Assembly (NCBI GenBank): GCA_049802235.1
Contig: JBARMB010000051.1
Coordinates: 21,746-85,745 of the forward strand
Length of the DNA: 64,000 nucleotides
Origin: VBDM01 sp049802235
Lineage (GTDB): Bacteria; Pseudomonadota; Gammaproteobacteria; Burkholderiales; SG8-39
Reading direction: 5' to 3'
Positions 44,256 through 53,495 of the stretch are shown here, one piece after another. A program made the translations under genes and the position numbers. Position 1 is the stretch's first letter, and each line of letters opens with the position of its first letter. The notes beneath the pieces were generated by a model. It ran no database searches, had not been told where the DNA came from, and worked only from the letters and a program-made list of their open reading frames with translations.

Positions 44256-45305
44256 TCAAAGAGGGGGCAGGCAGAGCAGCGCGGCGAGCAGCTTGCGCAC
44301 CGGGGCCGGCACCGCAGCGCCGGCGGCTTCGTCGGGCGACAACCAGATGAGCCCGGGCTCCGCCGCGCCTTGCGAACTTCCAGCCACCCGACAGACCATC
44401 GGCGTGATATTGAGCTTGAAGTGGGTAAAGCCGTGCTGCAGGACCGGTAGTTGCCTTGCGCTGGAAAGCCTTGCGCCGAAACGCCGCGCGCAGTACCGGT
44501 GCGGATTCTCACCTGCGGGCATCTCCGGCAGGCACCACAATCCGCCCCAGATGCCGGCGGGCGGGCGCTTCTCCAGCAGCACCTCGCCCTGGCGCAGCAA
44601 CAACAGCATCGCAGTGCCTTTCACCGGCACGGTTCTGCGCAAGCGCGGTTGCGGGTAAGCGGCGATCTGGCCTCGCGCTCGCGCGAGACAGCTCGTCCTC
44701 ACCGGGCAGCGCTCGCAGTCGGGCCGTGTGCGCGCGCACACCGTCGCACCGAGATCCATGAGCGCCTGGATATAGGACTCGACCGCTTTGCGCGGCAGCA
44801 GCGACTCCGCCAGCTCCCACAAGCGATTCTCGGCGCGCTTGTCGCCGGGGTAGCCGCGCACGGCAAAATGCCGCGCCAGCACCCGCTTGACGTTGCCGTC
44901 GAGAATCGCCTCGCGCGCACCGAAGGCAAACACGGCGATCGCAGCCGCCGTCGAGCGGCCGACTCCCGGCAACGATTCGAGTTCAGCGCGCGTTCGCGGA
45001 AAGCGGCCGCCGTGCCGGGTCATCACCGCCATCGCCGCCGCGTGCAGGTTGCGCGCGCGCGAGTAGTAACCCAGCCCGCTCCACAGCGTGAGCACATCGT
45101 CGATCGAGGCGCGCGCGAGCGCTGCCACGTCGGGGAAGCGCGCGAGAAAACGTTCGTAATAAGGGATGACCGTCGCGACCTGCGTCTGCTGCAGCATGAT
45201 CTCCGACAGCCAGATGCGGCAAGGATCGCGCGTGCCCTGCCAGGGCAGGCCGTGGCGGCCGTGCTTCGATTGCCAGCGGATGAGCCGACGCGCGAAATCG
45301 CTCAC
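44256..45305 (-). CDS. mutY: Adenine DNA glycosylase MutY
   Basis: MutY removes adenine mispaired with 8-oxoguanine. The 349-residue protein has the helix-hairpin-helix LPGVGRSTAAAI, the catalytic Glu in LSEIMLQQTQ near residue 35 and the catalytic Asp in ILDGNVKRVL near residue 135. The [4Fe-4S] Cys cluster has C-x6-C-x2-C-x5-C spacing near 190-206. The C-terminal NUDIX-like 8-oxoG recognition domain starts near residue 225. It is convergent with the interrupted LON gene. Confidence 0.96.
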   Translation of the reverse strand: MSDFARRLIRWQSKHGRHGLPWQGTRDPCRIWLSEIMLQQTQVATVIPYYERFLARFPDVAALARASIDDVLTLWSGLGYYSRARNLHAAAMAVMTRHGGRFPRTRAELESLPGVGRSTAAAIAVFAFGAREAILDGNVKRVLARHFAVRGYPGDKRAENRLWELAESLLPRKAVESYIQALMDLGATVCARTRPDCERCPVRTSCLARARGQIAAYPQPRLRRTVPVKGTAMLLLLRQGEVLLEKRPPAGIWGGLWCLPEMPAGENPHRYCARRFGARLSSARQLPVLQHGFTHFKLNITPMVCRVAGSSQGAAEPGLIWLSPDEAAGAAVPAPVRKLLAALLCLPPL

Positions 45306-45326
45306 GTACGAAACCGGTCGCGGGTG

Positions 45327-46232
45327 CTACTCGTTGGCGACGCCGAAGGGCACGTGCCCGGTGGCGACGTACTGCCGCGCCGATTCGCAATGACCCCGCT
45401 GATCGTCGAAGAAAATGTCCGCGCCGAAAGCCTTGAGGAACCGCCCCTTGTCCAGGCCGCCGAGAAACAGCGCCTCGTCGATGCGGATGTTCCAGGCGCG
45501 CAGCGTCCTCACCACGCGCTCGTGCGCCGGGGCGCTGCGCGCCGTTACCAGCGCCGTGCGGATCGGCGCGCGGTCCGCGGGACACTCCGACTGGATGCGG
45601 TGCAGCGCCGCGAGAAAATTCTTGAACGGACCGCCCGACAGCGGCTCCTTCGCCGCGGTGACTTCGGCGGTAGTGAACGCGTCCAGCCCGTCGCGCTTGT
45701 ACACGCGCTCGGCCTCGTCGGAAAACAGCACCGCGTCGCCGTCGAAAGCAATGCGCAGCTCATCGGTCGCCTGGATGTTCTGCCCCACGTTCGAAGGCAG
45801 GATGGTGGCCGCGGCGTGGCCCGCGTCGAGCGCCTTGCGCACGTCGTCGGGATTCGCCGACAGGAACAGGTGCGCGTCGAACGCCGGCACGTACGGATAG
45901 GTGCTTTCCCCGCCGGTGAAGGCCGCGCGCGAGATGTCGAGCTGGTGGTACTCGATCGAATTCATGATGCGAAGCCCCGTGTCCGCGGTGTTGCGCGAAA
46001 GCAGGATCACCTCGACACGGGGTTGTGCGGGCGCGAGGGTGTTCAGCGCGAGCAGCTTCTTGACCAGGGCGAACGCGATACCCGGGGCGAGGATCTCGGT
46101 CTCGTGCTGGAGCTGATAGGCGTAATAGGCTTCCACGCCCTGCTCCTCGAACACGCGGTTCGATTCCTCGAGGTCGAACAACGCCCGGGAGGAGATGGCG
46201 ACGACCAACTTACCGTCAAATGACGCAGGCAT
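45327..46232 (-). CDS. Cytosolic 5'-nucleotidase, cN-I-like family
   Basis: The 301-residue protein resembles the family related to eukaryotic cN-I (5'-nucleotidase domain PF06189). It starts MPASFDGKLVVAISSRALFDLEESN. The probable HAD-type motif is LRIAFDGDAVLFSDEAE near residue 160, and GGLDKGRFLKAFGADIFFDDQ lies near 265. It likely dephosphorylates nucleoside monophosphates. It lies 21 bp upstream of mutY in the same orientation. Confidence 0.8.
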   Translation of the reverse strand: MPASFDGKLVVAISSRALFDLEESNRVFEEQGVEAYYAYQLQHETEILAPGIAFALVKKLLALNTLAPAQPRVEVILLSRNTADTGLRIMNSIEYHQLDISRAAFTGGESTYPYVPAFDAHLFLSANPDDVRKALDAGHAAATILPSNVGQNIQATDELRIAFDGDAVLFSDEAERVYKRDGLDAFTTAEVTAAKEPLSGGPFKNFLAALHRIQSECPADRAPIRTALVTARSAPAHERVVRTLRAWNIRIDEALFLGGLDKGRFLKAFGADIFFDDQRGHCESARQYVATGHVPFGVANE

Positions 46233-46504
46233 GGAGTGGATTGAGGGCGGAGCCCGTTACCGGAACGCCCGGGTATGTTACAGCGTGCGACGGGAACCTG
46301 TCAGGATTGAAGCGGCGCCTGCCGCCGCGACCCGTCCGCCCCTCCGCGGCGCCCGCATGGCGCGCCTTCCAGCCGATTCCCGTTTAACCTGCAACCGGAC
46401 GCAATAGGCTCTACAATTCACTCAACTTCGGCAACGGCTCGACACCGGCCCCTCCCGCCGGCCACCCACGCCGGACCAAGCGAGGAGCGATGCGAGGAAC
46501 ATTT

Positions 46505-47131
46505 ATGGGCATTGATACCGTTCTGGCGAAAACCCTGCTGCTTCCCGCGATCAATGTCTTCCTGGTCATCGGCTGCATCATGGCGATTGTCGTGGGACTT
46601 GCCTTGCTGGTTCGCGGGACTGCGGTGTTGACGTATTTCAGCAACCTGAATCGCTGGATATCCACCGAAGAAGTCTTCGAAAAGCTCGATAGACAGCTGG
46701 ACATCGACAAGGCGCTGCATCGGAATCGACGCCTCGTGGGCGCGGTAATCATTCTGGGCGCGGCGGGAGCCATGGCGTTGTTGCTCTCACAGTTCAACCT
46801 CCAGGCGATTGTTGTTGCATTCAAGGGACGCATTTCGCCCTTGGATATTGCGTGGATCGCCAGCAGCGCGCGTTGGCTCTTGATCCTCGGCAACGTGGCG
46901 GCTTTGCTTGCCGGGATCTTGCTCCTGCTCCGTCCACAGGCAGTGCAGGCGTTCGAGACCTGGATGAACCGCTGGTACTCGGGAAAACCGGTCGTCAAGA
47001 ATCTCGATACACTGAATTTCCTGGCCGACCGCTGGGTCGAAGCGCACCCCAGGATTGCAGGTGTCTTCTTTCTGGTGCTGGGCGTGTCTTTGGCGATCAT
47101 CCTCGGCGCGGCGTCGCTGGGTCGAGTTTGA
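46505..47131 (+). CDS. Four-helix inner-membrane protein of unknown function
   Basis: The ATG at 46505 has AGGAAC upstream and gives 208 residues starting MGIDTVLAKTLLLPAIN. Hydrophobic segments lie at about 10-35, 75-95, 120-140 and 180-205. Between the first two is an amphipathic segment (NLNRWISTEEVFEKLDRQLDI). The second and fourth halves share the pattern NRW-S-E, suggesting an ancient repeat. I do not recognise a family. The 272-bp region upstream (46233-46504) has a TACAAT -10-like hexamer at 46412 but no clear -35. Confidence 0.65.
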   Translation: MGIDTVLAKTLLLPAINVFLVIGCIMAIVVGLALLVRGTAVLTYFSNLNRWISTEEVFEKLDRQLDIDKALHRNRRLVGAVIILGAAGAMALLLSQFNLQAIVVAFKGRISPLDIAWIASSARWLLILGNVAALLAGILLLLRPQAVQAFETWMNRWYSGKPVVKNLDTLNFLADRWVEAHPRIAGVFFLVLGVSLAIILGAASLGRV

Positions 47132-47215
47132 CGAAGCCGGGGTTATCGGGTGAGCGCCTCAAAGGCGCCTTAGGCCATCAGCCGCCTGAACCAGCCGGAT
47201 GCCCGGGCGCACCCG

Positions 47216-47533
47216 CTAGAGCGGCGAAAACGACGTCGATTTCAGGATGCGGTTCTCCTGGTGCTGGTGGGCACCCATTTCCGCGCTTTTCTTCAGATAC
47301 TCCTGGAATGCGGGATCGTTCATCAGGGCGTTGCGCCTTTTCTCGCGGTCGGCCTGGCTTGCATAGCTCCAGATGTGCACCACCTGGTTGAGCGGCCCCA
47401 CTTCGGTGGTGGCGTAGAGGACCGGCTCGCCGCAGTGTTTCACCTGCGTCGGATGACCGTACTCCTCGTACATCTTCAGCCAGGCGGCGGCCTTGCCGGC
47501 GTGCAGCGTGTAGATGCGCAAATCAAAAATCAT
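47216..47533 (-). CDS. NIPSNAP-family protein
   Basis: The 105-residue protein starts MIFDLRIYTLHAGKAAAWLKMYEEYG and contains VHIWSYASQADREKRRNALMNDPAF, both typical of the NIPSNAP dimeric alpha/beta-barrel fold. Bacterial members are often found near aromatic or organic-acid degradation genes, and this one is divergent from the AroE paralogue at 47704. A biochemical role cannot be assigned from sequence. Confidence 0.85.
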   Translation of the reverse strand: MIFDLRIYTLHAGKAAAWLKMYEEYGHPTQVKHCGEPVLYATTEVGPLNQVVHIWSYASQADREKRRNALMNDPAFQEYLKKSAEMGAHQHQENRILKSTSFSPL

Positions 47534-47703
47534 TTTGCTCCTCCGGAAAAAATCCTTCTGGAATCACTCGAATCGCGTGCCAATCTACCGCGAGCGCGAA
47601 TGAAACGCAAAACAGTCAACGGGCTTTCGGCGGCGGGACCGCGGCGGTACGCGTAAAATGCCGGTATGGATTCGGTAGCGTTTTTCCCCGGAGGATGCTG
47701 CGT

Positions 47704-48564
47704 ATGACCGCCCCGGTTCCGCGCGCGTGCGTGATGGGCCATCCTGTCGCCCACTCGCGTTCGCCCATGATCCATGGATATTGGCTCGCGACCCTGGGCA
47801 TTCTCGGCGCCTACGATCTCAAGGATGTGACGCCGGAGGCTTTCGCCGACTTCTTCACCCACCTGTCCGCCAACGGCTATGTCGGCGGCAACGTGACCGT
47901 GCCTCACAAGGAGGCCGCCTACCGGCTGGTCGATCGTCGGGATGAAGCGGCTGAAGCCATCGGCGCGGTCAACACGGTCTGGATCGAGAACGGCAAGCTG
48001 ATCGGCGGCAATTCGGACATTCACGGATTTATCGGCAACCTCGATGATCGCGCTCCCGGCTGGGACGTGCCGGACTGTCGCGCCGTCGTGCTGGGGGCCG
48101 GCGGCGCGGCTCGCGCCGCCGCCTACGCGCTGCTCAAGCGCGGTGTCGAGGTTTCTCTGGTCAACCGGACTCCGGCGCGCGCCCGGGAGCTTGCGGCCCA
48201 CTTCGGTCCCGGGGTTCGGGCCGACGGAATCGAGGAGCTTGCGCGACTGCTGTCCGCGGCGGATCTGCTGGTCAACTGCACATCGTGCGGAATGGTCGGA
48301 AAGCCGCCGCTCGAAATCGACCTCGGGCCGCTGAAGCGCGGCGCCGTGGTCTACGATGTCGTCTATGTCCCCCTCGAGACCGATCTTCTCCTGGCCGCGC
48401 GAAACCGCGGCCATCGCACCGTCGACGGCTTGGGCATGCTGCTGCAGCAGGCGGGTTTCGGCTTCCAGAAATGGTTCGGCGCCGCGCCGAAAGTGACCGC
48501 GGAATTGAGGGCGCTGGTCGAAGCGGACATACGTGCAAAAAGTGGTGTCAAGACACCGAAATAA
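47704..48564 (+). CDS. Shikimate dehydrogenase-family protein, NADP-type (AroE paralogue 1)
   Basis: The ATG at 47704 has GGAGG nine bases upstream and gives 286 residues. The substrate-binding HSRSPMIH lies near residue 17, the catalytic Lys in TVPHKE near 64, and the catalytic Asp in NSDIHGF near 100. The nucleotide-binding GAGGAARA is followed by VNRTPARARE, the NRT motif usually read as NADP preference. It lies 23 bp before an amino-acid-type ABC importer operon. This context suggests catabolism of shikimate or a related compound more than the housekeeping aroE. Confidence 0.85.
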   Translation: MTAPVPRACVMGHPVAHSRSPMIHGYWLATLGILGAYDLKDVTPEAFADFFTHLSANGYVGGNVTVPHKEAAYRLVDRRDEAAEAIGAVNTVWIENGKLIGGNSDIHGFIGNLDDRAPGWDVPDCRAVVLGAGGAARAAAYALLKRGVEVSLVNRTPARARELAAHFGPGVRADGIEELARLLSAADLLVNCTSCGMVGKPPLEIDLGPLKRGAVVYDVVYVPLETDLLLAARNRGHRTVDGLGMLLQQAGFGFQKWFGAAPKVTAELRALVEADIRAKSGVKTPK

Positions 48565-48587
48565 TCAATTCACAGGGAGAGCACGCC

Positions 48588-49739
48588 ATGAAATTCCGCA
48601 TCGCAACGGCCGCAGTCCTGGTGCTGGCCCCGGCAATATTGCTGGGCGTGGCATCGGCGCAGGCGCAGCAGACGGTCAACATGCCCGACGTCATCGAGCT
48701 GTCCGGCCCCGGCGCCGTTTCCGGGACCAACTGGAGGGACGGGGTCACGCTCGCCGTGGATGAGATCAATGCCAAGGGCGGCATTCTCGGCCGCAGGATC
48801 GTGACCACGCACTCGGACACGCAGAGCAACCCGGGCATATCCCGGGCCCAGGTGCAGAAGGCGCTCGATGGCGATCCTTACGTGATCCTCGGGCCGATCT
48901 TCTCGGGCTCGGTGAAGGTCAACATGATCCTCGCGCAGCAGGCCGAAGTGCCGCAGTTCACCGGGGCGGAAGCGGCCGATATCACGCAGGCCGGCAACCC
49001 GTATATTTTTCGCACCTCGTTCGGGCAGCAGGCGAGCATGCCCAAGATCGCGAACTACATCCGCGACGGGGTGAAGGCGAAGAGCGTCGCGCTGGTGTGG
49101 GTCAACAACGATTTCGGCAAAGGCGGCCGCGACAGTTTCGCCCGGGAAATGGCCGCGCGCGGCATCAGGGTCAGCGCCGATATCCCCACGGAGTCCGGAC
49201 AGGTGGATTTTGCGGCGGACGTCGTCAAGGTGAAAAGCGCGAACGCCGACGCCGTCTTCGTCTATACCAACGAGGAAGAAAGCGCCCGTTTCCTGCGCGA
49301 AGCGCGCAAGCAGGGAGTCCGCGCGCCGCTGATCGGCGAGACGACGCTGCTCAACCAGAAGGTCATCGAGCTCGCGGGCGATGCCGCCAACGGCGTGCGC
49401 GGGCATGTCGGGCTGTCCGCGGACGTTCCCATACCCGCGATCCAGGAGTTCAAGAACAAATTCGTCAGGCGCTTCAACTACAATCCGGACCACAACGCGA
49501 TCAAGGGCTATACGGCGGTCCATGCAATCAGGTACGTCACCGAAAAGATCGGCAAGTTCGACCGCAAACTCCTGGCGCAGACGATGCATGGCCTGACCAT
49601 CACGCCGCAGATGGAGCCGGGAATCCTGATCGAAACGACCTGGGACGACAAGGGCGACATCGACCGCATCAGCTTCCTCGCCGAGGTCGTCGACGGCAAG
49701 CAGAAGATCATCCAGACCCTGCCCAAGCTCGGCAAGTGA
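48588..49739 (+). CDS. Periplasmic substrate-binding protein of a branched-chain amino acid-type ABC importer (LivK family)
   Basis: The ATG at 48588 has AGGGAG upstream and gives 383 residues with a signal peptide ending VASAQAQ. The mature part shows the type I periplasmic-binding fold of the LivK/aromatic-acid binding family (IELSGPGAVSGTNWRDGV, GPIFSGSVKVNMILAQ). There is no lipobox. It follows the AroE paralogue by 23 bp, so the ligand may be an aromatic or alicyclic acid and not an amino acid. Confidence 0.88.
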   Translation: MKFRIATAAVLVLAPAILLGVASAQAQQTVNMPDVIELSGPGAVSGTNWRDGVTLAVDEINAKGGILGRRIVTTHSDTQSNPGISRAQVQKALDGDPYVILGPIFSGSVKVNMILAQQAEVPQFTGAEAADITQAGNPYIFRTSFGQQASMPKIANYIRDGVKAKSVALVWVNNDFGKGGRDSFAREMAARGIRVSADIPTESGQVDFAADVVKVKSANADAVFVYTNEEESARFLREARKQGVRAPLIGETTLLNQKVIELAGDAANGVRGHVGLSADVPIPAIQEFKNKFVRRFNYNPDHNAIKGYTAVHAIRYVTEKIGKFDRKLLAQTMHGLTITPQMEPGILIETTWDDKGDIDRISFLAEVVDGKQKIIQTLPKLGK

Positions 49740-49808
49740 ACTGATTCCATCCGGGTCCGCCGCGCGGCCGGCACCTTGCGCGCCGGCTCCTTCTGCGGGC
49801 TGCTTCGA

Positions 49809-50687
49809 ATGACGGATCTCGTCCAGCTTCTCGTCGCCGGCCTGGCGACCGGGGCGATCTACGCGTTGGTGGCGGTCGGCTTCACGCTCCTGTGGCAGAC
49901 GTCGCAGACGATCAACTTCGCCCAGGGCGAATTCGTCATGGTCCCCGCGTTCTTCGTTCTCGCGGCCATGAAGTTCTGGGGGATGTCGTTTCCGGTCGCG
50001 GCCCTGCTGGGCCTCGCGGCCTCCCTGCTGGTCCTGGGAGTCCTCTTCAAGAAGCTGCTCGTCGATCCGATGATCCGGCACGGCGTCCTGCCCCTGGTGA
50101 TCTCGACCATCGCGCTGGCGCTGTTCCTGAAGGAGGGCGTGAAGGAGTTCTACGGCGCCGAGGCGCAGCCGTTCCCGGCCCTCTGGGCGACGACGAATGT
50201 CACCATCGCCGGCGCGGCCGTTGCGCTGCAAAACCTGGTCATCATCGGCGTGGTGATCGTCACCATCGCCGCGTTGCAGTGGTTTCTTGCCGGGACGCGC
50301 ACCGGCCGCTGCATGCAGGCGAGCGCGCAGAATCCGGTGCTGGCGCGCATTCTCGGCGTCCGCGTCGAGCGCATGATCCTCTACACCTTTCTCATCAATG
50401 CCGGGCTGGTCGCGCTCGCCTCGGTGCTGATCAGCCCGATCTATCTCGCCAAATTCTCCAACGGAGAAACGCTGGGCCTCGTGGCCTTCATTGCGGCGAT
50501 CGTCGGCGGCTTCAACCAGGTGCGCGGCGCCGTCGCCGGCGGGCTGCTGATCGGCGTCCTCGATAATCTCGCTGCCGCCTATGTGTCGGCGCAATATCGC
50601 GGCGCCATACCGCTGTTTCTTCTCATCGCCGTCATTCTGTTCCGGCCGCAGGGGCTGCTCGGACGCGCGGAGGAGCGCAGCGTATGA
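49809..50687 (+). CDS. LivH-type ABC importer permease
   Basis: The ATG at 49809 gives 292 residues with about eight membrane segments. It starts MTDLVQLLVAGLATGAIYALVAVGFTL, the standard LivH opening, and contains QTINFAQGEFVM and VEGGFNQ-like IVGGFNQVRGAVAGG near the coupling region. It overlaps the next permease gene by 4 bp. About 70 bp without a gene precede it. Confidence 0.92.
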   Translation: MTDLVQLLVAGLATGAIYALVAVGFTLLWQTSQTINFAQGEFVMVPAFFVLAAMKFWGMSFPVAALLGLAASLLVLGVLFKKLLVDPMIRHGVLPLVISTIALALFLKEGVKEFYGAEAQPFPALWATTNVTIAGAAVALQNLVIIGVVIVTIAALQWFLAGTRTGRCMQASAQNPVLARILGVRVERMILYTFLINAGLVALASVLISPIYLAKFSNGETLGLVAFIAAIVGGFNQVRGAVAGGLLIGVLDNLAAAYVSAQYRGAIPLFLLIAVILFRPQGLLGRAEERSV

Positions 50688-51676
50688 CCCGCGCCCGCGA
50701 CACCTTCCGCGCCATGGCCGCCCTGGTTGCGTGCTCGGTCCTGGTCGCTGCGCCCTTCGGCCTGAAGCCCTATGGCATCTACCTTCTGAGCCTCTGGGCG
50801 GTAATGACGATCGCCGCGATGGGCCTCAATCTGACGCTCGGCTATGCGGGCCAGATTTCGCTGGCGCAGGCCGCCTTCGTCGGTATCGGCGCCTATACCG
50901 CCGCCATCCTGACGACGCAGGGGTGGCCGTTCGCGGTCGCCTTCCTCCTGTCGGTGGCCCTGTGCTTCGCCATCGGCTGGCTCCTCGGCTACCCGGCGTT
51001 GCGCGTGCAGCATCATTACCTCGCTTTCGTCACGCTCGCCTTCACCACGCTGGTCTTCCTCGTCCTGCGCAACGAAGAGTGGCTCACCCGCGGCATCTAC
51101 GGCATCTCCGGCATTCCACGACCGAACGTTCTCGGCTGGTCGACCGGCGCGCCGCGCGACTATTACTTCTTCTGCCTGGGCGCGCTCGGCCTGGTGACGC
51201 TGGCAACGTGGGGGCTCGTCCGCTCCCCGTGGGGAAGGGCGTTCATGGCGCTGCGCGAGAACCCGATCCGCGCCGCATCGCTGGGCGTCGATACGCGGCG
51301 CTATACCTTGATGGCCTTCGCGATCGGCTCGGCCCTGGGCGGGATTGCGGGCGCGCTCTACGCGCCGCTGGTGCAGTTCATCGATCCGACGCCGTTCGCG
51401 CTCGGGCTGTCGTTGAACCTGCTGCTGATGGTGATTGTCGGCGGCTCGGGATTTTTCTTCGGACCGTTCCTCGGCGCGCTCGTGTCCGTGCTTCTGCCGG
51501 AATGGCTGCGTTTCACCGCAGGGCTCTATCTCCTCATCTATGCGACGTTCGTCATGGCGCTGATGGCGTTCTGTCCGTCGGGACTCCTCGGACTCGCCGA
51601 ACGCTTCCTCAGGCCCGCCGCGAAAACCGACGACACGCCTGCGGCCGCCATGCGCGGCAAGGAAGCCGCGCGATGA
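50684..51676 (+). CDS. LivM-type ABC importer permease
   Basis: The 330-residue protein has about ten membrane segments with the LivM signatures MGLNLTLGYAGQISLAQAAFVGIGAYTAA (positions near 45-75) and LRENPIRAASLGVDTRRYTL. A conserved Gly-rich stretch FGPFLGALV lies near residue 265. Its start overlaps LivH and its stop overlaps LivG, both as ATGA. Confidence 0.92.
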   Translation: MTRARDTFRAMAALVACSVLVAAPFGLKPYGIYLLSLWAVMTIAAMGLNLTLGYAGQISLAQAAFVGIGAYTAAILTTQGWPFAVAFLLSVALCFAIGWLLGYPALRVQHHYLAFVTLAFTTLVFLVLRNEEWLTRGIYGISGIPRPNVLGWSTGAPRDYYFFCLGALGLVTLATWGLVRSPWGRAFMALRENPIRAASLGVDTRRYTLMAFAIGSALGGIAGALYAPLVQFIDPTPFALGLSLNLLLMVIVGGSGFFFGPFLGALVSVLLPEWLRFTAGLYLLIYATFVMALMAFCPSGLLGLAERFLRPAAKTDDTPAAAMRGKEAAR

Positions 51677-52416
51677 GCGCCGTTCTCGAAGTCCGCGACC
51701 TGAGAAAGAGCTTCGGCGGCATCAGCGCCGTGGGCGGCGTGTCGTTCGAGGTGCGCGCAGGCGAGATCCTCGGGATCATCGGGCCCAACGGCTCCGGCAA
51801 ATCGACGCTTTTCAACTGCATCCTCGGCCAGCTCCGGCCCACCTCCGGCGAGGTGCGCGTCGACGGCAAGCCGATCACGGGAATGCGTCCCTGCGATCTC
51901 AACCGCCTCGGCGTCAGCCGCACATTCCAGCTGCTGCAGGTGTTCCCGCAACTCTCGGTTCGGGAGAATCTCATCCTGGCGGGGCAGGAACATCAGGGCT
52001 CGATGTGGTCGCGGCTCCTGGGACGCCGGGACGCCGGGCTCACCGCCGCGGCAAACCGGATGATCGATTTCTTCCGGCTCGCGCCGGTCGCGGACGAAAA
52101 AGCCGGCAGATTGAGCTACGGCCAGCAAAAACTGCTCGACGCCGCGATGGCGTTCATGGCCGGGCCGCGTCTGGTGCTGCTCGACGAGCCCGCCGGAGGC
52201 GTCAACCCGACGATGCTCGCCGATCTGCGCGAGCGCCTCAGGACGATCAACGACAGGGAGAAGGCGACCTTCGTCGTCATCGAGCACAACATGGAATTCG
52301 TCATGTCGCTGTGCACCCGCATCCTGGTGCTCGCCGAGGGCCGCATGATCGCGCAGGGTGCGCCCGAAGCGGTGCGTCGCGACCCCAAAGTGATCGAAGC
52401 CTACTTTGGAAACTGA
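51673..52416 (+). CDS. LivG-type ABC importer ATPase
   Basis: The ATG at 51673 overlaps the LivM stop and gives 247 residues starting MSAVLEVRDLRKSFGG. It has Walker A GPNGSGKST, the Q-loop region TFQLLQVFPQLSV, signature LSYGQQKLLD, Walker B LVLLDEPAGGVNP and H-loop VIEHNMEFVMSLC, the usual LivG pattern. Confidence 0.93.
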   Translation: MSAVLEVRDLRKSFGGISAVGGVSFEVRAGEILGIIGPNGSGKSTLFNCILGQLRPTSGEVRVDGKPITGMRPCDLNRLGVSRTFQLLQVFPQLSVRENLILAGQEHQGSMWSRLLGRRDAGLTAAANRMIDFFRLAPVADEKAGRLSYGQQKLLDAAMAFMAGPRLVLLDEPAGGVNPTMLADLRERLRTINDREKATFVVIEHNMEFVMSLCTRILVLAEGRMIAQGAPEAVRRDPKVIEAYFGN

Positions 52417-53158
52417 GTTGGACGCCGACCCGATCCTGATAGTCGATGACGTCGTCTCCGGCTACGGCAAGATGACCGTCCTCAAAGGGACGAGCTTCAA
52501 GGTCGCGCGCGGCGCCATCACCACCATCATCGGACCGAACGGGGCCGGCAAGTCGACCGTGTTCAAGACCGTGTTCGGGCTCCTCGCCGCGCAGAGCGGC
52601 CGGATCGTCTTCGACGGGCAGGAGACGACGAACTTCAATCCGCGCCGGCTGCTCGAGCTGGGCATGTGCTACGTGCCGCAGGGGCGGAACATTTTTCCGC
52701 AGCTGAGCGTGCGGAACAATCTCGAACTGGGCGGCGTGGCGGCGGGCGCGAGCGTCGATCTTTCGCGCCGCGTGGAGGCGGCGATGGAACACTTTCCGAT
52801 ACTGCGCCAGAAAGCCGGCGCCCAGGCCTCGACGCTTTCGGGCGGCCAGCAGAAGCTCCTCGAAATCGCCCGCGGCCTGCTGCTCGATCCCAAGCTGATG
52901 CTGATCGACGAGCCCTCGATCGGCCTGTCGCCGCTGATGGTGCGGGAGACGTTCCGCATCCTCGCCGGGCTGCGCGCCAAAGGCGTGTCGATCCTGATGG
53001 TCGAGCAGAACGCGAAAAGCGCGCTCGAACTCTCGGACTTCGGCATCGTCCTCGAGCTGGGCCGGACCCGCATCGAGGACAAGGCCGGCGCAATCCTCGC
53101 CGATCCCCGCATCGGGCAGCTTTTCCTCGGCGGCTCGATGGCGGCCGATGCGGCCTGA
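52406..53158 (+). CDS. LivF-type ABC importer ATPase
   Basis: The protein has Walker A GPNGAGKST, Q-loop YVPQGRNIFPQL, signature LSGGQQKLLEIARGL, Walker B LMLIDEPSIGLSP and H-loop VEQNAKSAL. The start is probably a TTG at 52406 (overlapping LivG by 11 bp, 250 residues); another TTG at 52418 would shorten it by four codons. It closes the importer operon just before the tRNA-Gly gene. Confidence 0.92.
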   Translation: METELDADPILIVDDVVSGYGKMTVLKGTSFKVARGAITTIIGPNGAGKSTVFKTVFGLLAAQSGRIVFDGQETTNFNPRRLLELGMCYVPQGRNIFPQLSVRNNLELGGVAAGASVDLSRRVEAAMEHFPILRQKAGAQASTLSGGQQKLLEIARGLLLDPKLMLIDEPSIGLSPLMVRETFRILAGLRAKGVSILMVEQNAKSALELSDFGIVLELGRTRIEDKAGAILADPRIGQLFLGGSMAADAA

Positions 53159-53169
53159 GGAACGGCCTC

Positions 53170-53243
53170 TGGAGCGGGTGAAGGGAATCGAACCCTCGTA
53201 TGCAGCTTGGGAAGCTGCCGTTCTACCATTGAACTACACCCGC
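53170..53243 (-). tRNA. tRNA-Gly (anticodon CCC)
   Basis: Read on the minus strand, the acceptor GCGGGTG pairs with CACCCGC. The anticodon stem GCAGC/GCTGC encloses the loop TTCCCAA, giving CCC, and the T arm has GGTTCGATTCC. The CCA end is encoded (TCCA at the 3' end). The gene is convergent with the LivF-type ATPase gene. Its 5' 38 bases are repeated exactly at 60577-60614. Confidence 0.97.
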
Positions 53244-53253
53244 CTTCCGGCTG

Positions 53254-53283
53254 ATTTTAACGGCGGAATGGCTTTCATGCCAA
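53254..53283 (-). promoter_or_regulatory. Promoter of tRNA-Gly
   Basis: On the minus strand TTGGCA (53278-53283) and TAAAAT (53254-53259) are separated by 18 bp and end 10 bp before the tRNA 5' end. The -10 and its flank (GCCGTTAAAATCA) resemble the promoter upstream of the tRNA fragment at 60626. Between here and the dehydratase stop at 53496 I see no gene. Confidence 0.55.
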
Positions 53284-53495
53284 ACGTCACGGTCCCGGCA
53301 GTGGGGACGATACAAGGGCGGCTCGACGGCGTGGCTGCGTTCAACGGTATCGTGGCGAACGCGTATGGTCATTACGGTCTGGTGGAATAACATCGAGGTC
53401 AACAGGTATCGTTGAGAATGCTGGTCAAGCAATATCAAACGGAATGGCCGACCGTTCTTTTTTGAGTGGCACACTCCCAGCATCCCTGCAATGGC

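Noticed and set aside
48570..50594. 674-codon minus-strand frame
   Set aside because: It is antisense to the LivK- and LivH-type genes, whose family motifs are clear. Its composition is that of a shadow frame.
50581..51672. N-terminal extension of the LivG-type ATPase frame
   Set aside because: It runs through the LivM-type permease gene in another frame. The ATG at 51673 is the proper start.
53284..53483. Minus-strand 86-codon frame between tRNA-Gly and the dehydratase gene
   Set aside because: It overlaps the tRNA promoter, has no recognisable motif and unusual composition.
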